This document shows positions 54,767 through 64,000 of a stretch of 64,000 bases of DNA, piece by piece; within the stretch, counting starts at the first letter, position 1; every line of letters begins with the position of its first letter. Below the pieces are notes generated by a model. That model worked only from the letters and a program-made list of their open reading frames with translations, did no database searches and was not told where the DNA came from. The stretch is from NCBI RefSeq assembly GCF_014489635.1, contig NZ_CP060828.1, positions 3,696,001 through 3,760,000 on the forward strand. Reading direction: 5' to 3'. Made by a program: the position numbers and the translations under genes. This DNA is from Streptomyces roseirectus. GTDB lineage: Bacteria; Actinomycetota; Actinomycetes; Streptomycetales; Streptomycetaceae.

Positions 54767-55966
54767 ATGCCCGCAGATCTCGCCGTCATCGGACTCGGCC
54801 CGCTCGGCCTGCCCCTGGCCCAGGCCGCGGTCGCGGCCGGCATCCCCACCATCGGCTACCGCACCGGCCCGGAGCCCGGCTCCCTCACCCCCGCCGAACT
54901 GCGCCGGATGCTCGCCGGAGGCTTCCGGATCGTCACGAACCCCGCCGAACTCGGCCGCGTCCGCACGGCGGTGATCTGCGCGCCCACCCCGCGCGACGCG
55001 GACGGCGGACTCGACCTCGGCCAGGTGGAGGCCGCCGCGCGCACCCTCGCCGGGCACCTGCGCCCGCACACCACCGTCATCCTCGAATCGCCCGTCCACC
55101 CCGGGACGACCGAGGACTTCCTGCGGCCCCTCCTGGAGGAGACCTCGGGCCTGCGCGCGGGACGCGACTTCCACCTCGCGCACTCCCCCAGCCGCGTCGA
55201 CCCCGGCAACCGCGCCTTCACGCCGGCCAACACCCCGAAGGTCATCGGCGGTCTCACGCCCGCGTGCACGGAGTCCGCCGCCGCGTTCTACGGACGGCTC
55301 ACCGACAAGGTCGTCCGCGCGCGGGGGCTGCGGGAAGCGGAGACCGTGCAGCTGCTGGAGACCAACTTCCGGCACGTCAACATCGCGCTCGTCAACGAGA
55401 TGGCGATCCTCTGCCACCGTCTGGGTGTCGACCTCTGGGACGTCATCCGGTGCGCCGAGACCAAGCCGTTCGGCTTCCAGGCGTTCCGCCCGGGCCCCGG
55501 CGTCGGCGGCCACTCCGTCCCCCTCGACCACCCCGGCGGCCCTCTGCGCATGGTCGAACTCGCCCAGCAGGTCAACACCCGCATGCCCCGGTACGTCGTC
55601 CAGCGCGCCGCCGCCCTCCTCAACGAGCACGGCAAGTCGGCGCGCGGCGCCCGCGTCCTCCTCCTGGGCGTCACCTACAAACAGGACCTCGCCGACCAGC
55701 AGAACACCCCCGCGCGCGAGATCGCTGTCCGCCTCATGGAACTCGGCGCCTCGGTCAGCTACCACGACCCCCACGTCCCCTCCTGGAACGTCCTCGACCG
55801 CCCCGTCCCCCGCGCCGACTCCCTCTACGAGGCCGCCGCCGACGCCGACCTCACGATCCTCCTCCAGCAGCACCGGACGTACGACCTTCAGGGGTTGTCG
55901 GTGAAGGCGCAGCTTCTGCTGGACACGCGGGGGGCGACGCCTACGGGGGCGGCGCATCGGTTGTGA
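54767..55966 (+). CDS. UDP-sugar dehydrogenase-like protein, atypical catalytic site
   Basis: 399 residues, related to UDP-glucose/UDP-ManNAc dehydrogenases: NAD fold AVIGLGPLGLPLAQAAVAAG, VILESPVHPGTTE, LETNFRHVNIALVNEMA, and C-terminal VLLLGVTYKQDLADQQNTPA. The catalytic GGHC motif reads GPGVGGHSVPLD, Ser for Cys. The stretch after it is about ten residues short, and the segment after IGYRTG also looks shortened, with the NAD-selecting acid absent. Other Streptomyces copies may share the Ser. Oxidation to the acid seems unlikely. Confidence 0.85.
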   Translation: MPADLAVIGLGPLGLPLAQAAVAAGIPTIGYRTGPEPGSLTPAELRRMLAGGFRIVTNPAELGRVRTAVICAPTPRDADGGLDLGQVEAAARTLAGHLRPHTTVILESPVHPGTTEDFLRPLLEETSGLRAGRDFHLAHSPSRVDPGNRAFTPANTPKVIGGLTPACTESAAAFYGRLTDKVVRARGLREAETVQLLETNFRHVNIALVNEMAILCHRLGVDLWDVIRCAETKPFGFQAFRPGPGVGGHSVPLDHPGGPLRMVELAQQVNTRMPRYVVQRAAALLNEHGKSARGARVLLLGVTYKQDLADQQNTPAREIAVRLMELGASVSYHDPHVPSWNVLDRPVPRADSLYEAAADADLTILLQQHRTYDLQGLSVKAQLLLDTRGATPTGAAHRL

Positions 55967-56044
55967 AAGGGGGCGCGTGGGAGGAGCGCACTTCTGGGGT
56001 TGGTGGCGCGGGGCGGGTGGGGGCCAGTACCTTGGAGACAGGTG

Positions 56045-56240
56045 GAGTCAGCCAGCAGGCCACTGTGCTGGCTCGTGGATGGACCGAGGAGTGTCCGCCC
56101 CTGGTTCCTACAGGGACGGCCATTCACCATCACGCCTAAAGGGTGGGAGCCCACCGCAGTGGGCACTGCGGCAGGCTCCCGGATGGTTCATGGGTGTTCC
56201 GCCCCTAGGTGACTTGGGGGCGGCCACTCACCATCCAAAC
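56045..56240. ncRNA. Tandem hairpin cluster, candidate structured RNA
   Basis: Four strong hairpins in 190 bases. H1 56050-56073 (agccagca / tgctggct). H2 56078-56131 (gatgg / ccatc outer, ccgcccctg / cagggacgg inner). H3 56145-56180 (gggagcc / ggctccc outer, ccgcagt / actgcgg inner). H4 56181-56236 (ggatgg / ccatcc outer, ccgcccc / ggggcgg inner). H2 and H4 are diverged copies sharing gtg-ccgcccct and cggccaytcaccatc. A TACCTT (56028-56033) could be a -10. No match to an RNA class I know. Confidence 0.5.
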
Positions 56241-56325
56241 AGCCGCAAGATCCACCTCCTCTTGAACTGAACCATCCGAAGACGGATCCGGTCCCAGCGG
56301 GTGGGCTTGCGATGGCGTCCCATGG

Positions 56326-56432
56326 GCGCCCCCTTCCACGGCACCGCCCAGTAGCCCGGTGGACGGCTTCGTCGGGAGTCGGGCCGGGCCCCGAGGGGAC
56401 GGGGTCCGGATCAAATCCCTGGAAGGGGGCGC
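56326..56432. repeat. Nested inverted repeat forming a long hairpin
   Basis: Outer perfect 13-bp arms gcgcccccttcca (56326-56338) and tggaagggggcgc (56420-56432). An inner stem ccgggccccg (56384-56393) with cggggtccgg (56400-56409) has one G-U pair. It continues the structured segment at 56045-56240 in the gene-free space before guaB3. Confidence 0.6.
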
Positions 56433-56570
56433 TGCCAGAAACCTGGAGCGCCACAAGAAGGACGCTATCGCCCGACGATCAGCAGAAACCTTCCCTCAAA
56501 CCCCGTTCACCACCGCACGCCCCCCACTTCACCTCGCGCGCCCCCATCAGAAGCCTCAAGAAAAACGAAA

Positions 56571-56606
56571 AGGGGCCGATCACCGCACCCGCGGCGACCG
56601 GCCCCT
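56571..56606 (-). terminator. Terminator of guaB3
   Basis: aggggccg / cggcccct stem; on the minus strand it is followed by a T-rich tail (ttttcgttttt). A classical intrinsic terminator 26 bases past the stop. Confidence 0.85.
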
Positions 56607-56631
56607 CCAGACGTCGTACGACCCGGCCCGA

Positions 56632-57756
56632 CTACCGCCGGTCCTGCGAATCCGCGACAGCGACCTCGACCCGCTGGAACTCCTTGAGCTCGCTGTACCC
56701 GGTCGTCGCCATGGCCCGCCGCAGCGCGCCGAAGAAGTTCATGGACCCGTCGGGCGTGTGGGACGGCCCGGTGAGGACCTCCTCGACGGTGCCGACGGTC
56801 CCGAGGTCGACCTTCTTGCCGCGCGGCAGCTCCTCGTTGACGGCCTCCATGCCCCAGTGGTGCCCCTTGCCGGGCGCGTCGGTGGCACGGGCCAGCGGGG
56901 AGCCCATCATGACCGCGTCGGCGCCGCAGGCGATCGCCTTGGGCAGGTCGCCGGACGAGCCGACACCGCCGTCGGCGATGACGTGGACGTACCGCCCGCC
57001 GGACTCGTCCATGTAGTCGCGGCGCGCGGCGGCGACGTCCGCGACGGCCGTCGCCATCGGGACGCGGATGCCCAGGACGTTGCGCGTGGTGTGCGCGGCG
57101 CCGCCGCCGAAGCCGACGAGGACGCCCGCCGCGCCCGTGCGCATGAGGTGCAGGGCGGCCGTGTAGGTGGCGCAGCCGCCGACGATCACCGGGACGTCGA
57201 GTTCGTAGATGAACTGCTTGAGGTTGAGCGGTTCGTGCGACCCGGAGACGTGCTCCGCGGAGACCGTCGTCCCCCGGATGACGAAGATGTCCACGCCCGC
57301 GTCGACGACGGCCTTGGAGAACTGGGCCGTGCGCTGTGGGGAGAGCGCGGCGGCGGTGACCACGCCCGCGTCGCGCACCTCCTTGATGCGGCGGCCGATC
57401 AGCTCTTCCTTGATCGGGGCGGCGTAGATCTCCTGGAGGCGGCGCGTCGCCTGCTCGGAGGGCAGCTCGGCGATCTCGTCGAGCAGCGGCTGCGGGTCGT
57501 CGTAGCGCGTCCAGAGCCCTTCGAGGTTGAGGACGCCGAGGCCGCCCAGCTCGCCGATGCGGATGGCGGTGGCCGGGGAGACGACCGAGTCCATGGGGGC
57601 GGCCAGGAAGGGCAGCTCGAAGCGGTAGGCGTCGATCTGCCAGGCGATCGAGACCTCCTTCGGGTCCCGCGTACGGCGGCTGGGGACGACGGCGATGTCG
57701 TCGAAGGCGTACGCCCTACGGCCGCGCTTGCCGCGCCCGATCTCGATCTCAGTCAC
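56632..57756 (-). CDS. guaB3: GuaB3 family IMP dehydrogenase-related protein
   Basis: 374 residues from GTG (MTEIEIGRGKRGRRAYAFDD). It has an IMPDH-like TIM barrel without CBS domains. Catalytic-loop region VIVGGCATYTAALHLM, phosphate loop IADGGVGSSGDLPKAIACG. Close kin in actinobacteria are called GuaB3 and the exact reaction of this class is less certain than for GuaB. Downstream of guaB but separated by a terminator. Confidence 0.93.
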   Translation of the reverse strand: MTEIEIGRGKRGRRAYAFDDIAVVPSRRTRDPKEVSIAWQIDAYRFELPFLAAPMDSVVSPATAIRIGELGGLGVLNLEGLWTRYDDPQPLLDEIAELPSEQATRRLQEIYAAPIKEELIGRRIKEVRDAGVVTAAALSPQRTAQFSKAVVDAGVDIFVIRGTTVSAEHVSGSHEPLNLKQFIYELDVPVIVGGCATYTAALHLMRTGAAGVLVGFGGGAAHTTRNVLGIRVPMATAVADVAAARRDYMDESGGRYVHVIADGGVGSSGDLPKAIACGADAVMMGSPLARATDAPGKGHHWGMEAVNEELPRGKKVDLGTVGTVEEVLTGPSHTPDGSMNFFGALRRAMATTGYSELKEFQRVEVAVADSQDRR

Positions 57757-57816
57757 GTCTGTGGCCTTTCCCTGTTGCGTTGCAGCGCCTTCCAGTATCG
57801 CCGACGGGTATGACAA

Positions 57817-57846
57817 AGGCGGCCCCGGATGCCTCCGGGGCCGCCT
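57817..57846 (-). terminator. Terminator of guaB
   Basis: 13-bp perfect stem aggcggccccgga / tccggggccgcct, four-base loop; on the minus strand a T-run (ttgtc) follows. Confidence 0.8.
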
Positions 57847-57873
57847 CGGTCGGGCCTCACGCGCGCGTGGAGA

Positions 57874-59418
<1,545 letters not shown>

Positions 59419-59524
59419 CTAACGGGAAGCGGGACGCCCAAATTCCACGGTACGGGGTGACCTCGGGCTTCGTATGTTCGTACGGAACACAGGGGCGCCC
59501 TGTTCAACCAAGGCGCCTTCCGTG

Positions 59525-60202
59525 TCACTGCTCGGCCAGCGCCCGCAGTCGGCTCAGCGCGCGGTGCTGGGCGACGCGGACCGCGCCGGGCGACATGCCC
59601 AGCATCTGTCCGGTCTCCTCGGCCGTCAGCCCCACGGCGATCCGCAGCAGCAGCAGCTCCCGCTGGTTCTCCGGGAGGTTGGCGAGCAGCTTCTTGGCCC
59701 AGGCGGCGTCGCTGCTGAGCAGGGCGCGCTCCTCGGGGCCGAGGGAGTCGTCGGGCCGCTCCGGCATCTCGTCGGAGGGGACGGCCGTCGAGCCCGGGTG
59801 GCGCATGGCGGCGCGCTGGAGGTCGGCGACCTTGTGGGCGGCGATGGCGAACACGAACGCCTCGAAGGGGCGCCCGGTGTCCCGGTAGCGCGGCAGGGCG
59901 AGGAGGACGGCCACACAGACCTCCTGCGCCAGGTCCTCCACGAAGTGGCGCGCGTCCCCGGGGAGGCGCGACAGGCGCGTACGGCAGTAGCGCAGGGCCA
60001 GCGGGTGGACGTGGGCGAGCAGGTCGTGGGTCGCCTGCTCGTCGCCGTCCACCGCGCGATGGACGAGGGCGCCGATCGTCCCCTGGGCTCGGACCGCCTC
60101 GTCATCGCGCATCGGTCCATGGTGCACTCCGGCCGTCCCGTCCGTGGCGCCGTGTCCTTCGTTGTGCACCGAAGCGTTATGAGCAGGTGCGCCGGAACTC
60201 AT
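59525..60202 (-). CDS. shbA: ECF sigma factor, ShbA/SigD type
   Basis: 225 residues. Region 2: [60 protein letters not shown]. Region 4: [20 protein letters not shown] and [20 protein letters not shown]. It sits between bldM and guaB exactly where ShbA, the ECF factor driving hrdB in S. griseus, and M. tuberculosis SigD are found. The ATG at 60202 has GGGAGG at good spacing; a later ATG at 60112 is the conserved start in relatives. No linked anti-sigma gene is seen. Confidence 0.88.
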   Translation of the reverse strand: MSSGAPAHNASVHNEGHGATDGTAGVHHGPMRDDEAVRAQGTIGALVHRAVDGDEQATHDLLAHVHPLALRYCRTRLSRLPGDARHFVEDLAQEVCVAVLLALPRYRDTGRPFEAFVFAIAAHKVADLQRAAMRHPGSTAVPSDEMPERPDDSLGPEERALLSSDAAWAKKLLANLPENQRELLLLRIAVGLTAEETGQMLGMSPGAVRVAQHRALSRLRALAEQ

Positions 60203-60447
60203 CCCCTGCGCCCTCCCCTCCCGCTCGGCCGACTCGTCCCCGAGGAACTCCACACCTCAAGCATGCGGCATCCCCGCCGAAACGAGCAGCGCGCCTACGC
60301 GGGAGCCGTGCGCGCGGCCGGCGTCCACCGGCTCCCACCACCCCACCCACCAGCGGAGAGTGAGGAGGCGACAGCCATCGGAAGCGCTTGCGGAATGTGT
60401 CCAAGATGACTCTCGGAACGCGTCCGTCCCGCGAGCGCCGGGCCCTG

Positions 60448-61059
60448 TCAGCGAACGAGTCCCCACCGGAACCCGAGGGCCACCGCGTGTGCCCGGTCCG
60501 ACGCGCCCAGCTTCTTGAACAGCCGGCGCGCGTGCGTCTTGACGGTGTCCTCGGAGAGGAACAGTTCGCGCCCGATCTCCGCGTTGGACCGCCCGTGGCT
60601 CATCCCTTCGAGCACCTGGATCTCGCGCGCGGTGAGCGTGGGCGCGGCGCCCATCTCGGCCGAACGGAGCCTGCGGGGGGCGAGGCGCCACGTCGGGTCG
60701 GCGAGCGCCTGGGTGACGGTCGCGCGCAGTTCCGCGCGGGAGGCGTCCTTGTGCAGGTAGCCGCGGGCGCCTGCGGCTACCGCGAGGGCCACGCCGTCCA
60801 GGTCCTCGGCGACGGTGAGCATGATGATGCGCGCACCGGGGTCGGCGGACAGCAGCCGCCGTACGGTCTCGACGCCGCCCAGGCCGGGCATGCGTACGTC
60901 CATCAGGATCAGGTCCGAGCGGTCCGCGCCCCAGCGGCGGAGGACTTCCTCGCCGTTGGCCGCGGTCGTCACGCGCTCGACGCCGGGCACGGTCGCGACC
61001 GCGCGGCGCAGCGCCTCTCGGGCAAGCGGGGAGTCGTCGCAGACGAGGACGGATGTCAT
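60448..61059 (-). CDS. bldM: Response regulator BldM
   Basis: 203 residues. Receiver domain (VLVCDDSPLAREAL, Asp54 in LILMDVRMP, Lys in YLHKDA) and LuxR helix-turn-helix (LTAREIQVLEGMSHGRSNAE, VKTHARRLFKKLG). BldM is an orphan regulator of aerial growth and sporulation, acting as homodimer and as heterodimer with WhiI. Synteny with whiD and the sigma gene supports the identity. Confidence 0.95.
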   Translation of the reverse strand: MTSVLVCDDSPLAREALRRAVATVPGVERVTTAANGEEVLRRWGADRSDLILMDVRMPGLGGVETVRRLLSADPGARIIMLTVAEDLDGVALAVAAGARGYLHKDASRAELRATVTQALADPTWRLAPRRLRSAEMGAAPTLTAREIQVLEGMSHGRSNAEIGRELFLSEDTVKTHARRLFKKLGASDRAHAVALGFRWGLVR

Positions 61060-61436
61060 GGCCGCCCTCCGCAGCTGATGCGCGTCACCTTGTGCCTCCA
61101 GGCTGGTACGTATTCACCTGTGCGGTCGACCGGCTCGGACATCCGCCCGAGCTTTTGTGTTTTCAACCGCCTCCGCACTCTCAACGACGGTCACTCGAAA
61201 GAGTTACGGGGCTGCGTAGCCTCTTCGGCACTCTACGTGAGGGCGCCCGGACGGTGGAGACGGCGCAACGGACCCTCGCCGTTTCATCACAACCGGTGCC
61301 CCATTTAGACCCATTTCTTCCCTTGAGGTGGTGTCTAGAGCTAGATTCCCAATGAGTCATATTTTCATCTCCTTAGATCGTAGTTGTACGGTCGTGGGCA
61401 CCGTATCCGCTCAGCACGGCTACAAGGGGTCACGCA
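61060..61436. promoter_or_regulatory. Divergent bldM / whiD promoter region
   Basis: About 375 bases, lower in GC near whiD (61330-61420). A TAGCCT at 61217 could serve as a plus-strand -10. On present evidence I cannot assign developmental operators. Confidence 0.45.
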
Positions 61437-61763
61437 ATGGCAGATTTCTCCCGCCTTCCCGGACCGAACGCGGACTTGTGGGACTGGCAGCTTCTGGCTG
61501 CCTGCCGCGGGGTCGACAGCTCGCTCTTCTTCCACCCGGAGGGCGAGCGCGGGGCAGCCAGGAGCGCTCGTGAGAACTCGGCCAAGGAGGTCTGCATGAG
61601 GTGTCCGGTCCGCGCGCAGTGCGCGGCGCACGCACTGGCGGTGCGTGAGCCCTACGGCGTGTGGGGCGGACTGACCGAGGACGAGCGCGAGGAACTGATG
61701 GGGCGGGCACGCGGCCGTCTCGTCACGGCGTCGGCCGAGACGGCCGTCGTTTCGAACACATGA
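61437..61763 (+). CDS. whiD: WhiB-family iron-sulfur regulator WhiD
   Basis: 108 residues. Four cluster Cys: C23, C53, C56, C62 (EVCMRCPVRAQC). The GVWGG turn and a basic tail (MGRARGRL) are present. WhiD is needed for late sporulation; WhiB proteins bind region 4 of the principal sigma factor. Location opposite bldM is the S. coelicolor arrangement. Confidence 0.95.
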   Translation: MADFSRLPGPNADLWDWQLLAACRGVDSSLFFHPEGERGAARSARENSAKEVCMRCPVRAQCAAHALAVREPYGVWGGLTEDEREELMGRARGRLVTASAETAVVSNT

Positions 61764-61788
61764 AGGAACGTTTCTCCTGAGAGACGGC

Positions 61789-61824
61789 GAGGGGCCGGGG
61801 TACGCGCGCGTACCCCGGCCCCTC
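61789..61824. terminator. 18-bp palindromic bidirectional terminator
   Basis: Perfect palindrome: gaggggccggggtacgcg followed directly by its complement. It serves whiD and the LysR gene, overlapping the last bases of the LysR stop codon. Confidence 0.85.
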
Positions 61825-62725
61825 ACTGCCGCACGGCAGCCCGCTCCAACTCGCCGAGCGTCGCCGCCACCGCGGGCACCCGCGCCAGGTCGGGCAGCGT
61901 GAGGGCGACGACCTCGCGCCGGACGGCCGGCTCCAGCGCGAGCATGCGCACCCCGCGCGGGCGCACGGACGCGAGCGCCAGCTGCGGCAGGACGGCGACA
62001 CCGAGCCCGGCGGCGACCAGGCCGACGACGGCGGGGTGGTCGTCGGTCGCGAAGTCGATCCTCGGGGTGAACCCGGCGCTCTCGCACACCTGGACCAGCT
62101 GGCGGCTGCAGCGCGGACAGCCCGCGATCCACGGCTCGCGCGCGAGGTCGGCGATGTCGACGGCGGCCACGCGCGCGAGGGGGTGGCGTTCGGGGACGAG
62201 CGCGACGAGGCGGTCGCTCAGCAGGGGCCGTACGACGAGGTCGGCCCACTCCTCGGCGTCGGCCGGGGCGTTCTCGTACCGGAAGGCGAGGGCGACGTCG
62301 CAGTCGCCGTCGCGCAGGAGGGCGACCGAGCGCGGGGGTTCGGCCTCCTCCAGGAAGACCCGGGTGCCGGGGTGGGCGGCGCGCAGGGCGGCCAGGGCGG
62401 TGGGGACGAGGGTGGAGCTGGCGCTGGGGAACGAGACCAGGCGGACCCTTCCCGCGCGCAGGCCCGCGATCGCGGCGATCTCCTCCTCGGCGGCCGTCAG
62501 CCCGGCGAGGATGCCGGAGGCGTGCCGCACCAGGGCCTCGCCCGCCTCGGTGAGGCGCATCCCGCGTCCGCCGCGCACCAGCAGCGGGGTGCCGACGGAG
62601 GTCTCCAGCGCCTTCATCTGCTGGCTGACGGCCGGCTGGGTGCAGCCGAGTTCGCGGCCGGCGGCGGAGAAGGAACCGGTGGTGGCGACGGCGCGCAGAA
62701 CGCGCAGATGGCGGGCCTCGATCAC
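61823..62725 (-). CDS. LysR family transcriptional regulator
   Basis: 300 residues. N-terminal winged helix (LRVLRAVATTGSFSAAGREL, CTQPAVSQQMKALE) and a periplasmic-binding-like effector domain with a Cys pair (AGCPRCSRQL). It diverges from a MOSC gene 92 bases away, its most likely target. Confidence 0.93.
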   Translation of the reverse strand: MIEARHLRVLRAVATTGSFSAAGRELGCTQPAVSQQMKALETSVGTPLLVRGGRGMRLTEAGEALVRHASGILAGLTAAEEEIAAIAGLRAGRVRLVSFPSASSTLVPTALAALRAAHPGTRVFLEEAEPPRSVALLRDGDCDVALAFRYENAPADAEEWADLVVRPLLSDRLVALVPERHPLARVAAVDIADLAREPWIAGCPRCSRQLVQVCESAGFTPRIDFATDDHPAVVGLVAAGLGVAVLPQLALASVRPRGVRMLALEPAVRREVVALTLPDLARVPAVAATLGELERAAVRQ

Positions 62726-62817
62726 GTGGTGAGCATAGCTCTGGCCATAAGTGGCTCTTGGGTATGACAGCCAAAAGTATGTCGACTCTTTGAGGCCGGC
62801 TCGCTTACGGTGCGTAC

Positions 62818-63486
62818 ATGAAGATTCTGTCCGTGAACCTGGGGCGGCTGACGGCCGTGCCCTACACCGAACAGCCGCAGGGGCTGACCGGCATCGACAA
62901 GCGTCCGGTGGCGGGGCCGGTGCGGGTGTCGGCGCCGGGTCCGAAGGGGACCGGCGGGAGCGGGCTCGCCGGGGACGAGATCGCCCACCTGCGGCATCAC
63001 GGCGGGGACGACCAGGCGGTGTACGCGGTCGCGCGCGAAGATCTCGACACCTGGGAGCGCGAGCTGGGCCGTCCGCTGAACGCCGGGGCGTTCGGGGAGA
63101 ACCTGACGACCGAGGGGCTGGAGGTGTCCGGGGCGCTGATCGGGGAGCGGTGGCGGATCGGGGCGGAGGTGGTCCTTGAGGTGACGAGCGGGCGGGTCCC
63201 GTGTCTCACCTTCCAGGGCCATCTGGGCGAGCAGCAGTGGGTCAAGCGGTTCACGCGTGCGGCGGCGCCGGGGGCGTATCTGCGGGTGATCGAGCCGGGT
63301 GAAATCCGCGCGGGCGACGCGGTGGAGATCGTGCACCGGCCGGACCACGAGGTGACGGTCGCGATGGCGTTCCGCGCGGTCACCACCGAGCGGGAACTGC
63401 TGCCGCGCCTGCTCACGGTGGGCGAGGCGCTGCATCCGGAGTGGAGGGAGAGGACCCTGGAGTACGTGGAGAAGTACGGCGGCTGA
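62818..63486 (+). CDS. MOSC domain protein (YiiM-like)
   Basis: 222 residues. VSAPGPKGTGGSGLAGDEIA and HGGDDQAVYAVAREDL; the conserved Cys is in GRVPCLTFQGHLG, and FGENLTTEGL is a MOSC hallmark. Relatives reduce N-hydroxylated compounds with a molybdenum cofactor. Likely under the divergent LysR. Confidence 0.92.
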   Translation: MKILSVNLGRLTAVPYTEQPQGLTGIDKRPVAGPVRVSAPGPKGTGGSGLAGDEIAHLRHHGGDDQAVYAVAREDLDTWERELGRPLNAGAFGENLTTEGLEVSGALIGERWRIGAEVVLEVTSGRVPCLTFQGHLGEQQWVKRFTRAAAPGAYLRVIEPGEIRAGDAVEIVHRPDHEVTVAMAFRAVTTERELLPRLLTVGEALHPEWRERTLEYVEKYGG

Positions 63487-63617
63487 CATCGCGTCAGGGG
63501 CGCTTTGTCCAGGGCGGACCGAGGAGTGTCACCAAGCCGTTGCGGGCGGCCTCCCCAGCGCAGGGAGAGGCCATGGGGCATACGGACGCGCGTTCCCCGG
63601 CCGCCTACTCTTCAGCC

Positions 63618-64000
63618 ATGACAACGGCTCTGATTACGGGATCGACCGCGGGAATCGGCGCCGCGTTCGCGCGGCGGCTGGCGGCTGACGGGCACGACCT
63701 GGTGCTGGTCGCACGCGACACGAAGCGGCTGCGCGAGCAGGCGACGGAGGTGCACGACCGGCACGGCGTCGAGGCGGAAGTCCTCGCCGCCGACCTCTCC
63801 ACGGACGAGGGCATCGAGTCGGTCGCCGCGCGGCTCGGTGACCGCAAAAACCCCGTCGACCTGCTGGTCAACAACGCCGGTTTCGGCAACAAGGGCCGTT
63901 ATCTCGACGTCTCCATGGCGGACGAGCTGAAGATGCTCAAGGTGCACTGCGAGGCCGTGCTGCGGCTGACGTCCGCCGCCACCGAGGCGATGCGCGAGCG
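63618..64000 (+). CDS. Short-chain dehydrogenase/reductase, partial (window end)
   Basis: 127 codons are visible, cut by the window edge. NAD(P) motif ITGSTAGIGAAFARRL and NNAGFG. A TACTCT (63605-63610) seven bases before the ATG suggests a leaderless message. Substrate unknown. Confidence 0.9.
   Translation, partial: MTTALITGSTAGIGAAFARRLAADGHDLVLVARDTKRLREQATEVHDRHGVEAEVLAADLSTDEGIESVAARLGDRKNPVDLLVNNAGFGNKGRYLDVSMADELKMLKVHCEAVLRLTSAATEAMRE

Noticed and set aside
63516..63530. 15-base identity with the structured region at 56081-56095 (ggaccgaggagtgtc)
   Set aside because: The match ends abruptly, no hairpin context is shared, and a chance match of this length is expected in a 64-kb GC-rich window.

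Overview
The window is a stretch of Streptomyces core chromosome. GC is very high, codons end in G or C, many starts are GTG, and the developmental genes bldM and whiD are present. The gene order closely follows what I recall of the Streptomyces coelicolor SCO4767 to SCO4812 region, in reverse orientation. Parts of it (sucC-sucD-perM-like gene, and guaB-guaB3-choD-like oxidase-sigma factor-WhiB) are shared with Mycobacterium tuberculosis. I see no prophage, insertion sequence, CRISPR array, tRNA or rRNA.

Layout. 0-5 kb: a Gly-rich membrane protein, a DUF6350 (PerM-like) membrane protein with repeat-rich loops and tail, and an unusual XRE/sigma-like/transmembrane fusion. 5-7 kb: sucD-sucC. 7.7-15.5 kb: a divergent five-gene module, VWA, DUF5682 and MoxR AAA ATPase on the minus strand, and a SWIM-family protein without its zinc finger plus DUF5691 on the plus strand. 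The two arms are separated by back-to-back matches to the LexA-independent DNA-damage promoter (RecA-NDp/PafBC type). 15.7-17.6 kb: icmB and a lipase. 17.9-25.2 kb: an envelope-remodelling cluster (M23 peptidase, pcrA helicase, two NlpC/P60 proteins, a small membrane protein). The first NlpC/P60 gene sits behind a c-di-AMP riboswitch but has lost its catalytic Cys. 25.3-29.2 kb: a two-component system with PspC proteins. 29.3-33.9 kb: DoxX, a membrane protein, a DUF4429/SHOCT gene carrying a TTA codon, a class II aldolase and a PPOX flavoprotein. 33.9-36 kb: guaA and a chorismate mutase preceded by what looks like a Phe/Tyr leader-peptide attenuator. 36.7-42.6 kb: an anchored protein, a sortase (LAETG) substrate, a GMC oxidoreductase and an aldehyde dehydrogenase. 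42.7-51.3 kb: a G-rich repeat and four Ser/Thr kinase genes, one clearly a pseudokinase. 51.7-56 kb: a serine hydrolase, glpD and a nucleotide-sugar dehydrogenase with altered catalytic residues. 56-56.5 kb: a highly structured gene-free segment. 56.6-61.8 kb: guaB3, guaB, an ECF sigma factor (ShbA type), bldM and whiD. 61.8-64 kb: LysR, MOSC and the start of an SDR gene.

Themes. Many genes serve envelope growth and its control: kinases, c-di-AMP-controlled hydrolases, PspC/two-component proteins, a sortase substrate and the PerM-like protein. Others serve purine nucleotide supply (guaA, guaB, guaB3). Two loci, the MoxR/VWA module and pcrA, carry the same damage-promoter signature. The most notable points are that divergent damage promoter, the structured RNA-like region at 56.05-56.43 kb, the chorismate mutase attenuator, and several proteins that keep their fold but lack catalytic residues.
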